Below, one piece after another: positions 1-6,826 of a DNA stretch of 21,728 nucleotides. The DNA is from JAZDFH01 sp043808035 (lineage in GTDB: Bacteria; Patescibacteriota; Minisyncoccia; UBA6257; Colwellbacteraceae), in NCBI GenBank assembly GCA_043808035.1, contig JAZDFH010000053.1:1-21728 (forward strand), given 5' to 3'. The notes beneath the pieces were generated by a model that worked only from the letters and a program-made list of their open reading frames with translations, was not told the DNA's origin and did not search any database. The number at the start of each line of letters is the position of its first letter. Positions within the stretch are counted from its first letter, which is position 1. The translations under genes were made by a program, and so were the position numbers.

Positions 1-10
1 CACTCGTAAT

Positions 11-61
11 GTGATTATCGTTCATTGTTATTGTCATTAATACTCATGGTATGATAATCAC
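11..61. repeat. 9-bp perfect inverted repeat with 33-bp spacer
   Basis: GTGATTATC at 11-19 is the exact reverse complement of GATAATCAC at 53-61. The right arm overlaps a possible extended -10 (TGGTATGAT, 47-55). It could be an operator or the foot of an RNA hairpin ending an upstream transcript. The sequence does not decide between these. Confidence 0.45.
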
Positions 62-65
62 CCAG

Positions 66-92
66 CAAAAAGGAGCTTTCAGCTCCTTTTTG
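66..92. terminator. Strong bidirectional intrinsic terminator
   Basis: A perfect 12-bp stem (66-77 pairing with 81-92) closes a TTC loop. An A-run forms the left foot and a T-run the right foot. The core is AGGAGCT/AGCTCCT. The A/T symmetry lets it work in both directions, so it probably ends a gene lying left of the window and insulates pilB1 from it. Confidence 0.85.
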
Positions 93-140
93 TGTTGGAA
101 TGGGTTTTTATTTCAGGCTACTTGTGTGTTGGACAAGACT

Positions 141-166
141 CCCCGTAGCATACGAGGCGCTTTTTT
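141..166 (+). other. Weak hairpin followed by T6
   Basis: Bases 141-147 can pair with 151-157 around a GCA loop, with one C-A mismatch (143/155). After three bases a run of six T follows (161-166). It resembles a weak terminator placed just upstream of the pilB1 -10 element. The stem is short and imperfect, so this is a possibility only. Confidence 0.25.
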
Positions 167-174
167 GATATACT
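166..174 (+). promoter_or_regulatory. Extended -10 promoter of pilB1
   Basis: TGATATACT matches the TGn-TATAAT extended -10 consensus with one mismatch. No convincing -35 hexamer lies 16-18 bp upstream. Only 13 nt separate the -10 from the pilB1 ATG at 188, so the mRNA would have a leader of about six nucleotides. Confidence 0.5.
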
Positions 175-187
175 TATTATATATATT

Positions 188-1891
188 ATGTTAAGCATTC
201 CAACACATAAACTTCGTGAACTGATCATTGCGGAAGGCTTGATTGAGCCTGCAGTTTTTGACGCCATAGTGGAAGAAACTGATAGGTTGGGACAAAACGT
301 TGCAGATACGCTTATTACAAAAAATATTATCGATATTGCCTATTATAGCAATCTTTTATCTCGATATTTGGATGTGCCTCTGGCGAATTTGGGAAACAGA
401 GCGATTGATACGAATATATTACATCTTCTTCCTGAGGATATGGCGAGGCAAAAAAGTGTTATTGTTTTCGGGAAAGAAGTCGATGGTGCAATTTCCGCTG
501 CGATGGAAGATCCGAGTGATCTCGCGAATATTGAATTCCTTGAACGATATTTTCATGAGAGGATATCTCCTTATATTGCTCTTGAAGGAGATTTAAGTAA
601 GGGATTCGCCTTGTACAGCAAGGAGACGGCTCGAGATTATGAAAAATTATTAAAAGAAAATATTGCCGCGTCTTTGAAGAGCAAATCAAAAGGTGAGGAA
701 GCGGCGAGTGAGGTTCCGATTGTTGCGATTGTTGACAATATTATATCGTATGCAATTTCACTTCATGCATCTGATATTCATTTAGAAATTTTTGAAAGTT
801 TTATTCTGATTCGGTATCGTATAGATGGTATTTTGCGAGAAATTTTTCAGGTACCGCGGGATATTCATCCTGCAGTTGTTGCGCGTATAAAATTGTTAGG
901 TGGGTTAAAAATCGATGAACATGCGAAACCGCAGGATGGGCGTTTTCGTTATCAAGTGGGGAACGAGGTGATCGATATGCGTGTTGCGGCAATGCCGACA
1001 TTCTATGGAGAAAAAATTGTTATGAGACTTTTGCCATCCACCAACAAGCCCGTATCTCTTGAGGAATTAGGTATGTTTTCTGACATTGCAGATGTATTAA
1101 AAGCGAACATTCAAAAAAGTTATGGTCTTGTCTTGGTTACAGGGCCAACGGGATCAGGTAAAACGACTACATTATATTCTTTGTTACATATTTTAAATAA
1201 ATCGGAGGTTAATATCGTAACTATTGAGGACCCGATTGAATATGACATGAAATATGTTAATCAAAGTCAGATCAATACTGCGGCGGGTATAACATTTTCT
1301 TCGGGTCTTCGGCAATTTTTGCGACAGGATCCTGATATTATAATGGTTGGAGAGATCCGTGACGGCGAAACGGCGAGTATAGCGGTGCAAGCTGCGTTAA
1401 CGGGACATTTAGTGCTATCAACACTACATACCAACGATGCACCGACGGCTGTTCCTCGATTTCTTGATCTTGGGGTACCGCCTTTTCTCTTATCAGCTGT
1501 TTTGAACGTTATTCTTGCTCAACGGCTTGTTCGAAAGGTTTGTCAAGATTGTATTTATTCGTATGCTCCTACGGAAGATCTTATAGCTTCGATTGAAAAA
1601 CAAATTCATGAAATGGGTATCATTGATTTCGAGATGCCTCGATTGGTATTCGCAGGCAAAGGCTGTGATGTTTGCGGAGGAAGTGGATATAGAGGTAGAT
1701 TGGGTATTTATGAAGTATTGAACGTTGATACGGATATCAGGAGCGCTATTTTAGACAAAAATGTCTCTATTGAATCACTGCGGAACAGTATGCGTGCGAA
1801 GGGAGCGGTTACTATGTTTCAAGACGGTTTACGGAAAGTTGCACAGGGGCTTACGACGATAGAGGAAGTATTGAGGGTGATACGGGAATAA
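188..1891 (+). CDS. pilB: Type IV pilus assembly ATPase PilB (first copy)
   Basis: A GspE/PulE/PilB-family hexameric ATPase that drives pilus extension from the cytoplasmic face of the membrane. The 567 residues match the usual family length. An N-terminal GspE-N/MshE-N-type domain covers about residues 1-145. The nucleotide-binding core has Walker A GPTGSGKT (319-326), an Asp box IEDPIEY (346-352), a Walker B region RQDPDIIMVGEIRD (379-392) and a His box GHLVLSTLHTN (406-416). Four cysteines, C452/C455 and C493/C496, form the zinc site typical of PilB/GspE and absent from PilT. The ATG at 188 gives a complete N-terminal domain, has no Shine-Dalgarno, and lies 13 nt past an extended -10. It is followed by pilC1 and two prepilins. 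A second PilB at 9447 is clearly a diverged paralogue, so the division of labour between the two is unknown. Confidence 0.95.
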   Translation: MLSIPTHKLRELIIAEGLIEPAVFDAIVEETDRLGQNVADTLITKNIIDIAYYSNLLSRYLDVPLANLGNRAIDTNILHLLPEDMARQKSVIVFGKEVDGAISAAMEDPSDLANIEFLERYFHERISPYIALEGDLSKGFALYSKETARDYEKLLKENIAASLKSKSKGEEAASEVPIVAIVDNIISYAISLHASDIHLEIFESFILIRYRIDGILREIFQVPRDIHPAVVARIKLLGGLKIDEHAKPQDGRFRYQVGNEVIDMRVAAMPTFYGEKIVMRLLPSTNKPVSLEELGMFSDIADVLKANIQKSYGLVLVTGPTGSGKTTTLYSLLHILNKSEVNIVTIEDPIEYDMKYVNQSQINTAAGITFSSGLRQFLRQDPDIIMVGEIRDGETASIAVQAALTGHLVLSTLHTNDAPTAVPRFLDLGVPPFLLSAVLNVILAQRLVRKVCQDCIYSYAPTEDLIASIEKQIHEMGIIDFEMPRLVFAGKGCDVCGGSGYRGRLGIYEVLNVDTDIRSAILDKNVSIESLRNSMRAKGAVTMFQDGLRKVAQGLTTIEEVLRVIRE

Positions 1892-1892
1892 C

Positions 1893-1917
1893 CACAAAAA
1901 TGGTTGGTATTTTTGTG
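1893..1917 (+). terminator. AT-rich hairpin just after pilB1 stop
   Basis: CACAAAAAT (1893-1901) pairs perfectly with ATTTTTGTG (1909-1917) around a 7-nt loop, starting two bases after the stop codon. The T5 lies within the stem and the stem is A/T-rich, so it would be a weak terminator or an mRNA 3'-end stabiliser. Confidence 0.35.
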
Positions 1918-2022
1918 AATGTCAAATTATTAAGTTCAAATTTCAAATGAATACTAAATGCAGTCGAATATGAGCATTAGAAATAAATAACTTTGATATT
2001 TGAATTTTGAAATTTGGCATTC
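1917..2022. repeat. 106-bp imperfect palindromic intergenic element
   Basis: The left arm (1917-1950) and the right arm (1991-2022, read in reverse complement) are similar over about 32-34 nt: both begin GAATG(T/C)CAAATT and continue with TTCAAAT-TCAAA blocks. A loop of about 40 nt separates them. It fills most of the 187-bp gap between pilB1 and pilC1, in an otherwise tightly packed cluster. It has the form of a REP/MITE-like palindromic unit. No second copy is visible in this window. Confidence 0.6.
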
Positions 2023-2035
2023 TTATAGTTAAGGG

Positions 2036-2044
2036 TGCTACAAT
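2036..2044 (+). promoter_or_regulatory. Extended -10 promoter of pilC1
   Basis: TGCTACAAT fits TGn-TATAAT with one mismatch. A -35-like TTGGCA sits at 2014-2019 with a 19-bp spacer, inside the right arm of the palindromic element. The ATG at 2079 is 34 nt downstream. A second TATAAT (2067-2072) is only 6 nt from the ATG and is less likely to be used. Confidence 0.5.
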
Positions 2045-2078
2045 AGATAATAAAGATGAACGATAATATAATCGGCCT

Positions 2079-3296
2079 ATGATGCGTTTTCATTATGTTG
2101 CAACAGATATAAATGGAAAGATTGTTGAGGGGGATGTTGAAGGAGAAAATCCTGCAGCGGTTTTGTCTTGGATGAGCCAGCAGGGGTTACATCCCGTTTC
2201 GATAAAAAACATTGGTGGGTCTGGCAAGAAAAATATACGTAATCTTTTCGGCAGTTCCATAACTATTGCTGACAAAATATTTATTACCAAATATCTTGGA
2301 TTGATGTTAAAGGTAGGTACAGACCTTTTCAAAGCGATAGAAATTCTTATTGCGGATTTCGAGAAGCCGGCTGTTAAGTCCTTATTGATTGACATTCGTG
2401 ATACGATCGCCCGTGGACAGCCATTTTATACGACATTCACTAAATATCCAAAAGATTTTTCTTCTGTTTTTGTAAATTTAGTAAAAGCAGGGGAAGCTTC
2501 AGGTAATCTTGAAAACGTTTTTACCGATTTAAGTGTTTCTCTTGAAAAGGAACAAGATATCAGGGCGAAAATTACAGGAGCTCTTATTTATCCCGCTATT
2601 TTGGTTTGTTTAGCTCTTATTATTTTGCTTGTTATGGTGATGTATGCATTACCCAGGATTTATGATGTTTTCGCATCGGGCAACTTTAATCCACCACTCT
2701 TTTCCAAGATTGTATTTAGTGTAGGACTTTTTTTAAATCATCATGTATTTATTGTCTATCCTGTTTTGATCGGTGGTGTTATTGGAAGTATTTTCTTTTT
2801 CAAAGCCACACTTATCGGAAAGAAATTTTTGCATAATATTGCTAACCATACACCTGTTATCAGGACAGTTCTGCGTCGTATCGCATTGCAACGTTTTGCT
2901 TCAACTCTTTCATCTCTTTTGCGGTCGGGTATGCCTCTTTTGGAAGCTCTTGAAACAACAGCGGATGCGGTCGGTTCGTTGGATTTGAAGGATGCTTTAT
3001 ATCGTATATCGAGGGAGGGTATTTCTAAAGGCCTGACAATCGGTGACGCATTCAGACGTGAACCATTTTTTCCACGTGTTGTTGTTAACCTTATAGCAAT
3101 TTCGGAAAAGGCTGGTCATTTGGAAAGTGTACTTGATACATTTGCAGATTTTTATGAGTCTGAAATTGATGCTTCAATTAAAATATTGGTATCATTCCTT
3201 GAACCGGCACTATTGGTTGTCATCGGTTTTGTTGTCGGTCTCATTGCTCTCTCTGTTATCATCCCGATTTATCAGTTGATCGGACAAGTCGGTTGA
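2079..3296 (+). CDS. pilC: Type IV pilus inner-membrane platform protein PilC (first copy)
   Basis: A PilC/GspF-family polytopic protein that forms the membrane platform on which PilB acts to insert or remove pilins. It has 405 residues, normal for the family, with two GspF (T2SF) repeats at about 64-190 and 270-392. Each repeat carries the family signature: NLVKAGEASGNLENVF (133-148) and ISEKAGHLESVLDTFADFYE (341-360). Three membrane stretches lie at about 170-192, 210-240 and 368-398. The start has two adjacent ATGs (2079 and 2082) and no Shine-Dalgarno. A 10-nt gap to the next prepilin gene suggests one operon. It most likely partners PilB1, while PilC2 (12283) sits with PilB2 and PilT. 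Confidence 0.93.
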   Translation: MMRFHYVATDINGKIVEGDVEGENPAAVLSWMSQQGLHPVSIKNIGGSGKKNIRNLFGSSITIADKIFITKYLGLMLKVGTDLFKAIEILIADFEKPAVKSLLIDIRDTIARGQPFYTTFTKYPKDFSSVFVNLVKAGEASGNLENVFTDLSVSLEKEQDIRAKITGALIYPAILVCLALIILLVMVMYALPRIYDVFASGNFNPPLFSKIVFSVGLFLNHHVFIVYPVLIGGVIGSIFFFKATLIGKKFLHNIANHTPVIRTVLRRIALQRFASTLSSLLRSGMPLLEALETTADAVGSLDLKDALYRISREGISKGLTIGDAFRREPFFPRVVVNLIAISEKAGHLESVLDTFADFYESEIDASIKILVSFLEPALLVVIGFVVGLIALSVIIPIYQLIGQVG

Positions 3297-3306
3297 TAAT
3301 ATATTT

Positions 3307-3789
3307 ATGGACAGAAAACACATACTCCAAAGAGGGTTTACGCTTGTTGAACTATTAATAGTTGTTGTTATTATGGTCGTGATTGGTACGGCGGGAATTG
3401 TTAAACTACTTCGAACACATCGTGTAAATGCATTAAAGGTGGAAGCGAACCACATTGTTGCAGAGCTTCGTCTTACTATAAATCGTGCAGAGGCGCAAGA
3501 AAATAGTTCTCAATGGGGGATACATTTTGAGAATCCAGGAGGAGGTGATGATTTTTATCAGGTATGGTATGGAAGTGATTACACATCAGGCATAAAAGAG
3601 GAGTTGATTTATTTACCTGCAACTGTTGTGTTTAGCGGTGATTTGGTAACGAGCGGTTCATCAAAGGATATTGTTTTTGAAAAGGCGACCGGATTGCCCA
3701 CAACCGCCGAAACAATTACAATACAATCAATGGGGAGTAGCAACATAATAGCTATTTCAATAAATAGTTATGGAAAGATTGATTTCTAA
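3307..3789 (+). CDS. GspH-like type IV prepilin
   Basis: A prepilin-type protein of 160 residues. It has a short basic leader and cleavage site RG|FTLVE (after G10), with the conserved Glu at mature position 5 and a hydrophobic helix to about residue 35. PilD would cleave and N-methylate it. The C-terminal half is a beta-rich domain of GspH/FimT character: a segment with FENPGG and FYQVWYG, then a strand series with the run IVFEKATGLPTT (122-133) and a closing NSYGKIDF. This points to a minor pilin/pseudopilin rather than the major subunit. The gene follows pilC1 by 10 nt and overlaps the next prepilin gene by 20 nt, so the two are probably translationally coupled. Confidence 0.85.
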   Translation: MDRKHILQRGFTLVELLIVVVIMVVIGTAGIVKLLRTHRVNALKVEANHIVAELRLTINRAEAQENSSQWGIHFENPGGGDDFYQVWYGSDYTSGIKEELIYLPATVVFSGDLVTSGSSKDIVFEKATGLPTTAETITIQSMGSSNIIAISINSYGKIDF

Positions 3790-5554
3790 CAAAAAAGGAC
3801 AATCACTTATAGAACTTTTAATAGGTATGACTCTCGGTGCTTTTATTATTGGCTCAGCAATCGGAGTATTGGTTTTAGCACTCAATATTAATGTACAGAG
3901 TAAATCATCTCAGTCTGCTACAACACTTGCCAGAGAGATGCTTGATAGTGTTCGATCTGTTGCGGAAGGGAAATGGATGCGACTTTATGGAATACCGAGT
4001 AAAGGGGGCGCTAATCATTATCATATTGTTTCTTCTCAGACATTAACTGGAACTGTTTCGGTTACGAATGGTTCAACGACAGTGACAGGGTTGAGTACTA
4101 CTTTTAATGATGAATTGGAACAGAATGATTATATTATTATTGCGTCAAATATTTTGCGGGTAGCAAGCATTGAGAGTCAGACATCGTTGACATTAACGGA
4201 TGGGTATCCGGGAGGTAATGCGGCGGGGATTGAAGCATATAGAGATTTTTCTATTCGTAGCGGAGAGGATGATCCTATTCAAATAGGGGGAGTTTTATTT
4301 ACTCGTTATTTCATTGTCGAGAATGTTAATCGAGATGATTGTGGACGAGGAAATGTGACAGAAAATGCTGCGACTGGATGTTCCGATAATCCTGCAGATG
4401 TTATGGAAGATCCTTTAACACAGAAAATTACCGTTATTGTTGAGTGGAAGAAAGAGGAAGGAGATTCCACGAATGTTACCATCCAGGAATTTTTTACCCG
4501 TTCAGGGAATCAAACCGCTCGTTTCACTGATTGGGAGGGTGGAATCCGTACGCCATCATCTACGCCTGTGACGCAACCGGATATCCTCTATATTGAGATG
4601 GCTGATTTAAATGCGGCTTCTACGCCCGGCTCTCTGAAATTAGTATCAGAGGGAGGTGCCGTTGGTCCTGGGGGGCCGAATATTGATTCGACGAATCGAT
4701 GGGCATGGAATGATTTACAGGCATGGATTGATTTTTATGAAACGAGTACAGTTGAGGTTACGGACTCTCGTATTATTGGTTACGCAGCTTTTGATAATAC
4801 AACCAATTATATTGCTTTTGATTGTGCGACATCGCCAAATGGGAATGTCTGTAATATTCCTCTCGGAACGGGGAATTGGGGTGTTGATAATGACGGATCG
4901 GGTATGCTTTTCGGATACGCGTGGAACGATGGGATAGGATGGATAAGTTTTAATTGTGATCAAACGAGTGTCGGTGGTGGTAATAATTGTGCAAGTGGGG
5001 GAGGGGTCGATTATGGTGTTACGATAGATCCACTAACGGGAGATTTTTCAGGATGGGCATGGAACGATATTATTGGTTGGGTTAGTTTCAATAGTAAAAA
5101 TTGTGATGGCAACGGTAACGGCTTTTTAGATGTTTCGTGTGGTGGTGACGACGCGACAACTCCGGTTATTTCTTATAAAGTACAAACGACGTGGCAAGGC
5201 GGCACAGCCGTTGTGGGTTCACTTGTTTCCAGTACCTTTGATACAGGAGCTGTGGAAGGAGTAACGTTTTCATCTTTGATGTGGCAAGGATCTCTTGGTG
5301 TTAGTTCCTCAAGTGTCAGGTTCCAGTTTGCATCTAGTAATTCGTTGGATGGAGAAGGTGGTTCGTGGAATTATTTTGGGCCGGATGGCACCAGCGCAAC
5401 ATACTATTATCCCACGGGGCCGGGGCTTCCTGTGCCGTTGGTTTCCTCCCAACATACAGGTAGACGGTATTTTCGATATAAGGTATATCTTGCAAGAGGC
5501 ATGTCGGGGACAACAGCGACAGTCGATGATATTATTGTTAAGTGGAATAAATAA
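3770..5554 (+). CDS. Large modular prepilin, putative pilus adhesin
   Basis: A 594-residue prepilin, far longer than ordinary pilins. The N-terminus has a leader ending KKG|QSLIE (cleavage after G10, Glu at mature position 5) and a hydrophobic helix to about residue 41. Residues about 90-150 (GTVSVTNGSTTVTG...SQTSLTLTDGYPGG) resemble a small beta module seen in phage tail and fibre proteins. Residues 309-441 hold four degenerate repeats, best seen as GYAWNDGIGWISFN (382-395) and GWAWNDIIGWVSFN (428-441), with weaker copies at 309-322 and 335-350. A calcium-loop-like DGNGNGFLD (446-454) lies between C445 and C457. A final beta-rich domain covers about 465-594. I infer a minor pilin that displays an adhesive head at the fibre tip or along the fibre. 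The ligand is unknown. It overlaps the preceding prepilin gene by 20 nt. Confidence 0.8.
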   Translation: MERLISNKKGQSLIELLIGMTLGAFIIGSAIGVLVLALNINVQSKSSQSATTLAREMLDSVRSVAEGKWMRLYGIPSKGGANHYHIVSSQTLTGTVSVTNGSTTVTGLSTTFNDELEQNDYIIIASNILRVASIESQTSLTLTDGYPGGNAAGIEAYRDFSIRSGEDDPIQIGGVLFTRYFIVENVNRDDCGRGNVTENAATGCSDNPADVMEDPLTQKITVIVEWKKEEGDSTNVTIQEFFTRSGNQTARFTDWEGGIRTPSSTPVTQPDILYIEMADLNAASTPGSLKLVSEGGAVGPGGPNIDSTNRWAWNDLQAWIDFYETSTVEVTDSRIIGYAAFDNTTNYIAFDCATSPNGNVCNIPLGTGNWGVDNDGSGMLFGYAWNDGIGWISFNCDQTSVGGGNNCASGGGVDYGVTIDPLTGDFSGWAWNDIIGWVSFNSKNCDGNGNGFLDVSCGGDDATTPVISYKVQTTWQGGTAVVGSLVSSTFDTGAVEGVTFSSLMWQGSLGVSSSSVRFQFASSNSLDGEGGSWNYFGPDGTSATYYYPTGPGLPVPLVSSQHTGRRYFRYKVYLARGMSGTTATVDDIIVKWNK

Positions 5555-5582
5555 TCGTTTGTATATTTTTTGAGATTATAGG

Positions 5583-5588
5583 TATAAT
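5583..5588 (+). promoter_or_regulatory. TATAAT -10 element upstream of the 5610 gene
   Basis: A perfect TATAAT is preceded by AGG rather than TGn. A weak -35, TTGTAT (5559-5564), lies 18 bp upstream. The ATG at 5610 is 21 nt downstream. Read-through from the adhesin gene, 55 nt upstream, is also possible. Confidence 0.4.
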
Positions 5589-5609
5589 CAAAACATTGAA
5601 AAATAAATA

Positions 5610-6095
5610 ATGAAAGTGAATATGAAAAATTTTTTTGAGTCAAAAACAGTATATAAAGGAATTATTTTAGCGCTTTTAATAATAGTTGGATTTTTTATAT
5701 GGAGAGAGGTTAATAGCCAAGAAAGATATTATGCGGTTTATCTCACGTCAGGTGATGTTTATTTTGGAAAACTTCATTTTTTCCCATCACTTATTATGAA
5801 TGATGCTTATTTTTTACAAGCCGATTCTACTTATGAAGAGGGAGGATATGTTCTCTCTCGATTCTCAAATGCATTATGGCAACCAGAAGGAACAATCAAA
5901 TTTAATCGTGATCATGTGTTATGGATTGCAGAACTCAAACAAGACAGTAAGGCGGTAGCTTTTATCCGTCAAGAGGGAGATAGTAAAAGTTCGTTAGAAA
6001 ATGCTTCTTCATTCTCTGTCCCGCAAGTAGATATGCCGTCTGTCCCAAAACTTATTGACCCCGCTTTGATAGATCAGAATTCTTCACAAGAATAA
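5610..6095 (+). CDS. Single-pass membrane-anchored protein of unknown function
   Basis: 161 residues, not assignable to a named family from sequence alone. One transmembrane helix lies at about 14-31, preceded by Lys residues (N-in, C-out). An outside domain follows, starting with a beta-hairpin-like YYAVYLTSGDVYFGKL (40-55) and ending near FNRDHVLWIAELKQDSKAV. The tail (about 122-161) is polar and Ser/Pro-rich. Genes with this YAVYL-GDVYFGK pattern are, from memory, common conserved hypotheticals in Parcubacteria-type genomes. Starts at 5610 and 5622 (M5) are both possible; neither has a Shine-Dalgarno. Its place at the end of the pilC1-prepilin block suggests a pilus accessory or surface role, which is inference only. 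Confidence 0.65.
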   Translation: MKVNMKNFFESKTVYKGIILALLIIVGFFIWREVNSQERYYAVYLTSGDVYFGKLHFFPSLIMNDAYFLQADSTYEEGGYVLSRFSNALWQPEGTIKFNRDHVLWIAELKQDSKAVAFIRQEGDSKSSLENASSFSVPQVDMPSVPKLIDPALIDQNSSQE

Positions 6096-6096
6096 A

Positions 6097-6125
6097 AGAT
6101 TTTCAAATAGGCTTTTAGAAAATCT
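6097..6125 (-). terminator. Terminator hairpin at the end of comF
   Basis: AGATTTTC (6097-6104) pairs with GAAAATCT (6118-6125) around a 13-nt loop. On the - strand the hairpin is followed by TTTATTCTT, a U-rich tail, and it overlaps the comF stop. On the + strand no T-run follows directly, so it suits comF better than the converging 5610 gene. Confidence 0.5.
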
Positions 6126-6792
6126 ATGTTTTGGCAACAACAATTCCTATGATATTTTGGTATTTTTTCTTACGAAAGGTTTTTACTGCTTCTCGTAACG
6201 TGGCACCAGATGTATACACATCATCTACAATAATGATATGTTGTGTTTTTGGAAATGGAATATGTGGCGTGATAGAGAAACAGTTTGCTACATTCACGGA
6301 TCTGCTTTGTATGGTACGTTTTGCTTGAGCTGAGGTATTTTTATTTCGTTTCAGTATATTGGTATATATCGGTAAATGAAAATGAATGCCAATTTGTTGC
6401 GCAAGTAATTCCGCTTGGTTGAAACCGCGTTTTTTTGCTTTGGTTGGGTGAAGGGGGATTGGTATGATAATGGCTGAAGTGGGCATAAGTGATATGGTTT
6501 CGAGGTATGAGATAAGAATATCTCCAAGTGGATATTGGGCGGTTTTGATACGATCATATTTCAGCGTATGGATCAATTTTTTTATCGTTTCGTTATCATA
6601 TGTTGTTGCGGCGGCAAGGATAAAATTTTGATCGGTTCTAAAGAAGATAGAATTGATGGGAATGTTCTGTAGACAAGAGAGACAGATATGTTTGTTTTTT
6701 TGTGTATTATCAAGGATATGTCGGCATGCAAGGCATACAGGAGGGAATATCATATCAAGAAGAAAAGGGTATACTCTTTTGAGCTTTTTCAT
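6124..6792 (-). CDS. comF: ComF family competence / phosphoribosyltransferase-like protein
   Basis: ComF-family protein of 222 residues, the usual length. An N-terminal zinc ribbon uses C20/C23 and C37/C40. The type I phosphoribosyltransferase-like domain follows, with the ComF signature IPIPLHPTKAKKRGFNQAELL (110-130) and the PRPP-binding loop VDDVYTSGATLREA (189-202). In naturally competent bacteria ComF is needed for handling of incoming single-stranded DNA in the cytoplasm. It is the only reverse gene in the window, placed between two type IV pilus blocks, and fits a pilus used for DNA uptake. The ATG at 6792 lies 8 nt past a TGTTATAAT extended -10, so the mRNA is probably leaderless. Some ComF-like proteins act outside competence, so the role is inferred. 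Confidence 0.9.
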   Translation of the reverse strand: MKKLKRVYPFLLDMIFPPVCLACRHILDNTQKNKHICLSCLQNIPINSIFFRTDQNFILAAATTYDNETIKKLIHTLKYDRIKTAQYPLGDILISYLETISLMPTSAIIIPIPLHPTKAKKRGFNQAELLAQQIGIHFHLPIYTNILKRNKNTSAQAKRTIQSRSVNVANCFSITPHIPFPKTQHIIIVDDVYTSGATLREAVKTFRKKKYQNIIGIVVAKT

Positions 6793-6796
6793 ACTG

Positions 6797-6805
6797 TGTT
6801 ATTAT
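6797..6805 (+). promoter_or_regulatory. Extended -10 promoter of pilM
   Basis: TGTTATTAT matches TGn-TATAAT with one mismatch. It is 21 nt before the pilM ATG. A poor TTGAGC (6779-6784) lies 15 bp upstream. It overlaps the comF -10 on the other strand, so the two promoters cannot be occupied together. Confidence 0.5.
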
Positions 6806-6809
6806 AACA
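6801..6809 (-). promoter_or_regulatory. Extended -10 promoter of comF
   Basis: On the - strand this reads TGTTATAAT, a perfect TGn-TATAAT. Eight bases separate it from the comF ATG, which places the start site at or next to the A of the ATG. No -35 is recognisable. Confidence 0.6.
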
Positions 6810-6826
6810 AAAGATGAGTAAAAAAC

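Noticed and set aside
91..133. Direct repeat TGTGTTGGA (91-99 and 125-133)
   Set aside because: Two 9-nt copies only, not aligned with any promoter element or gene; may be chance in low-complexity sequence.
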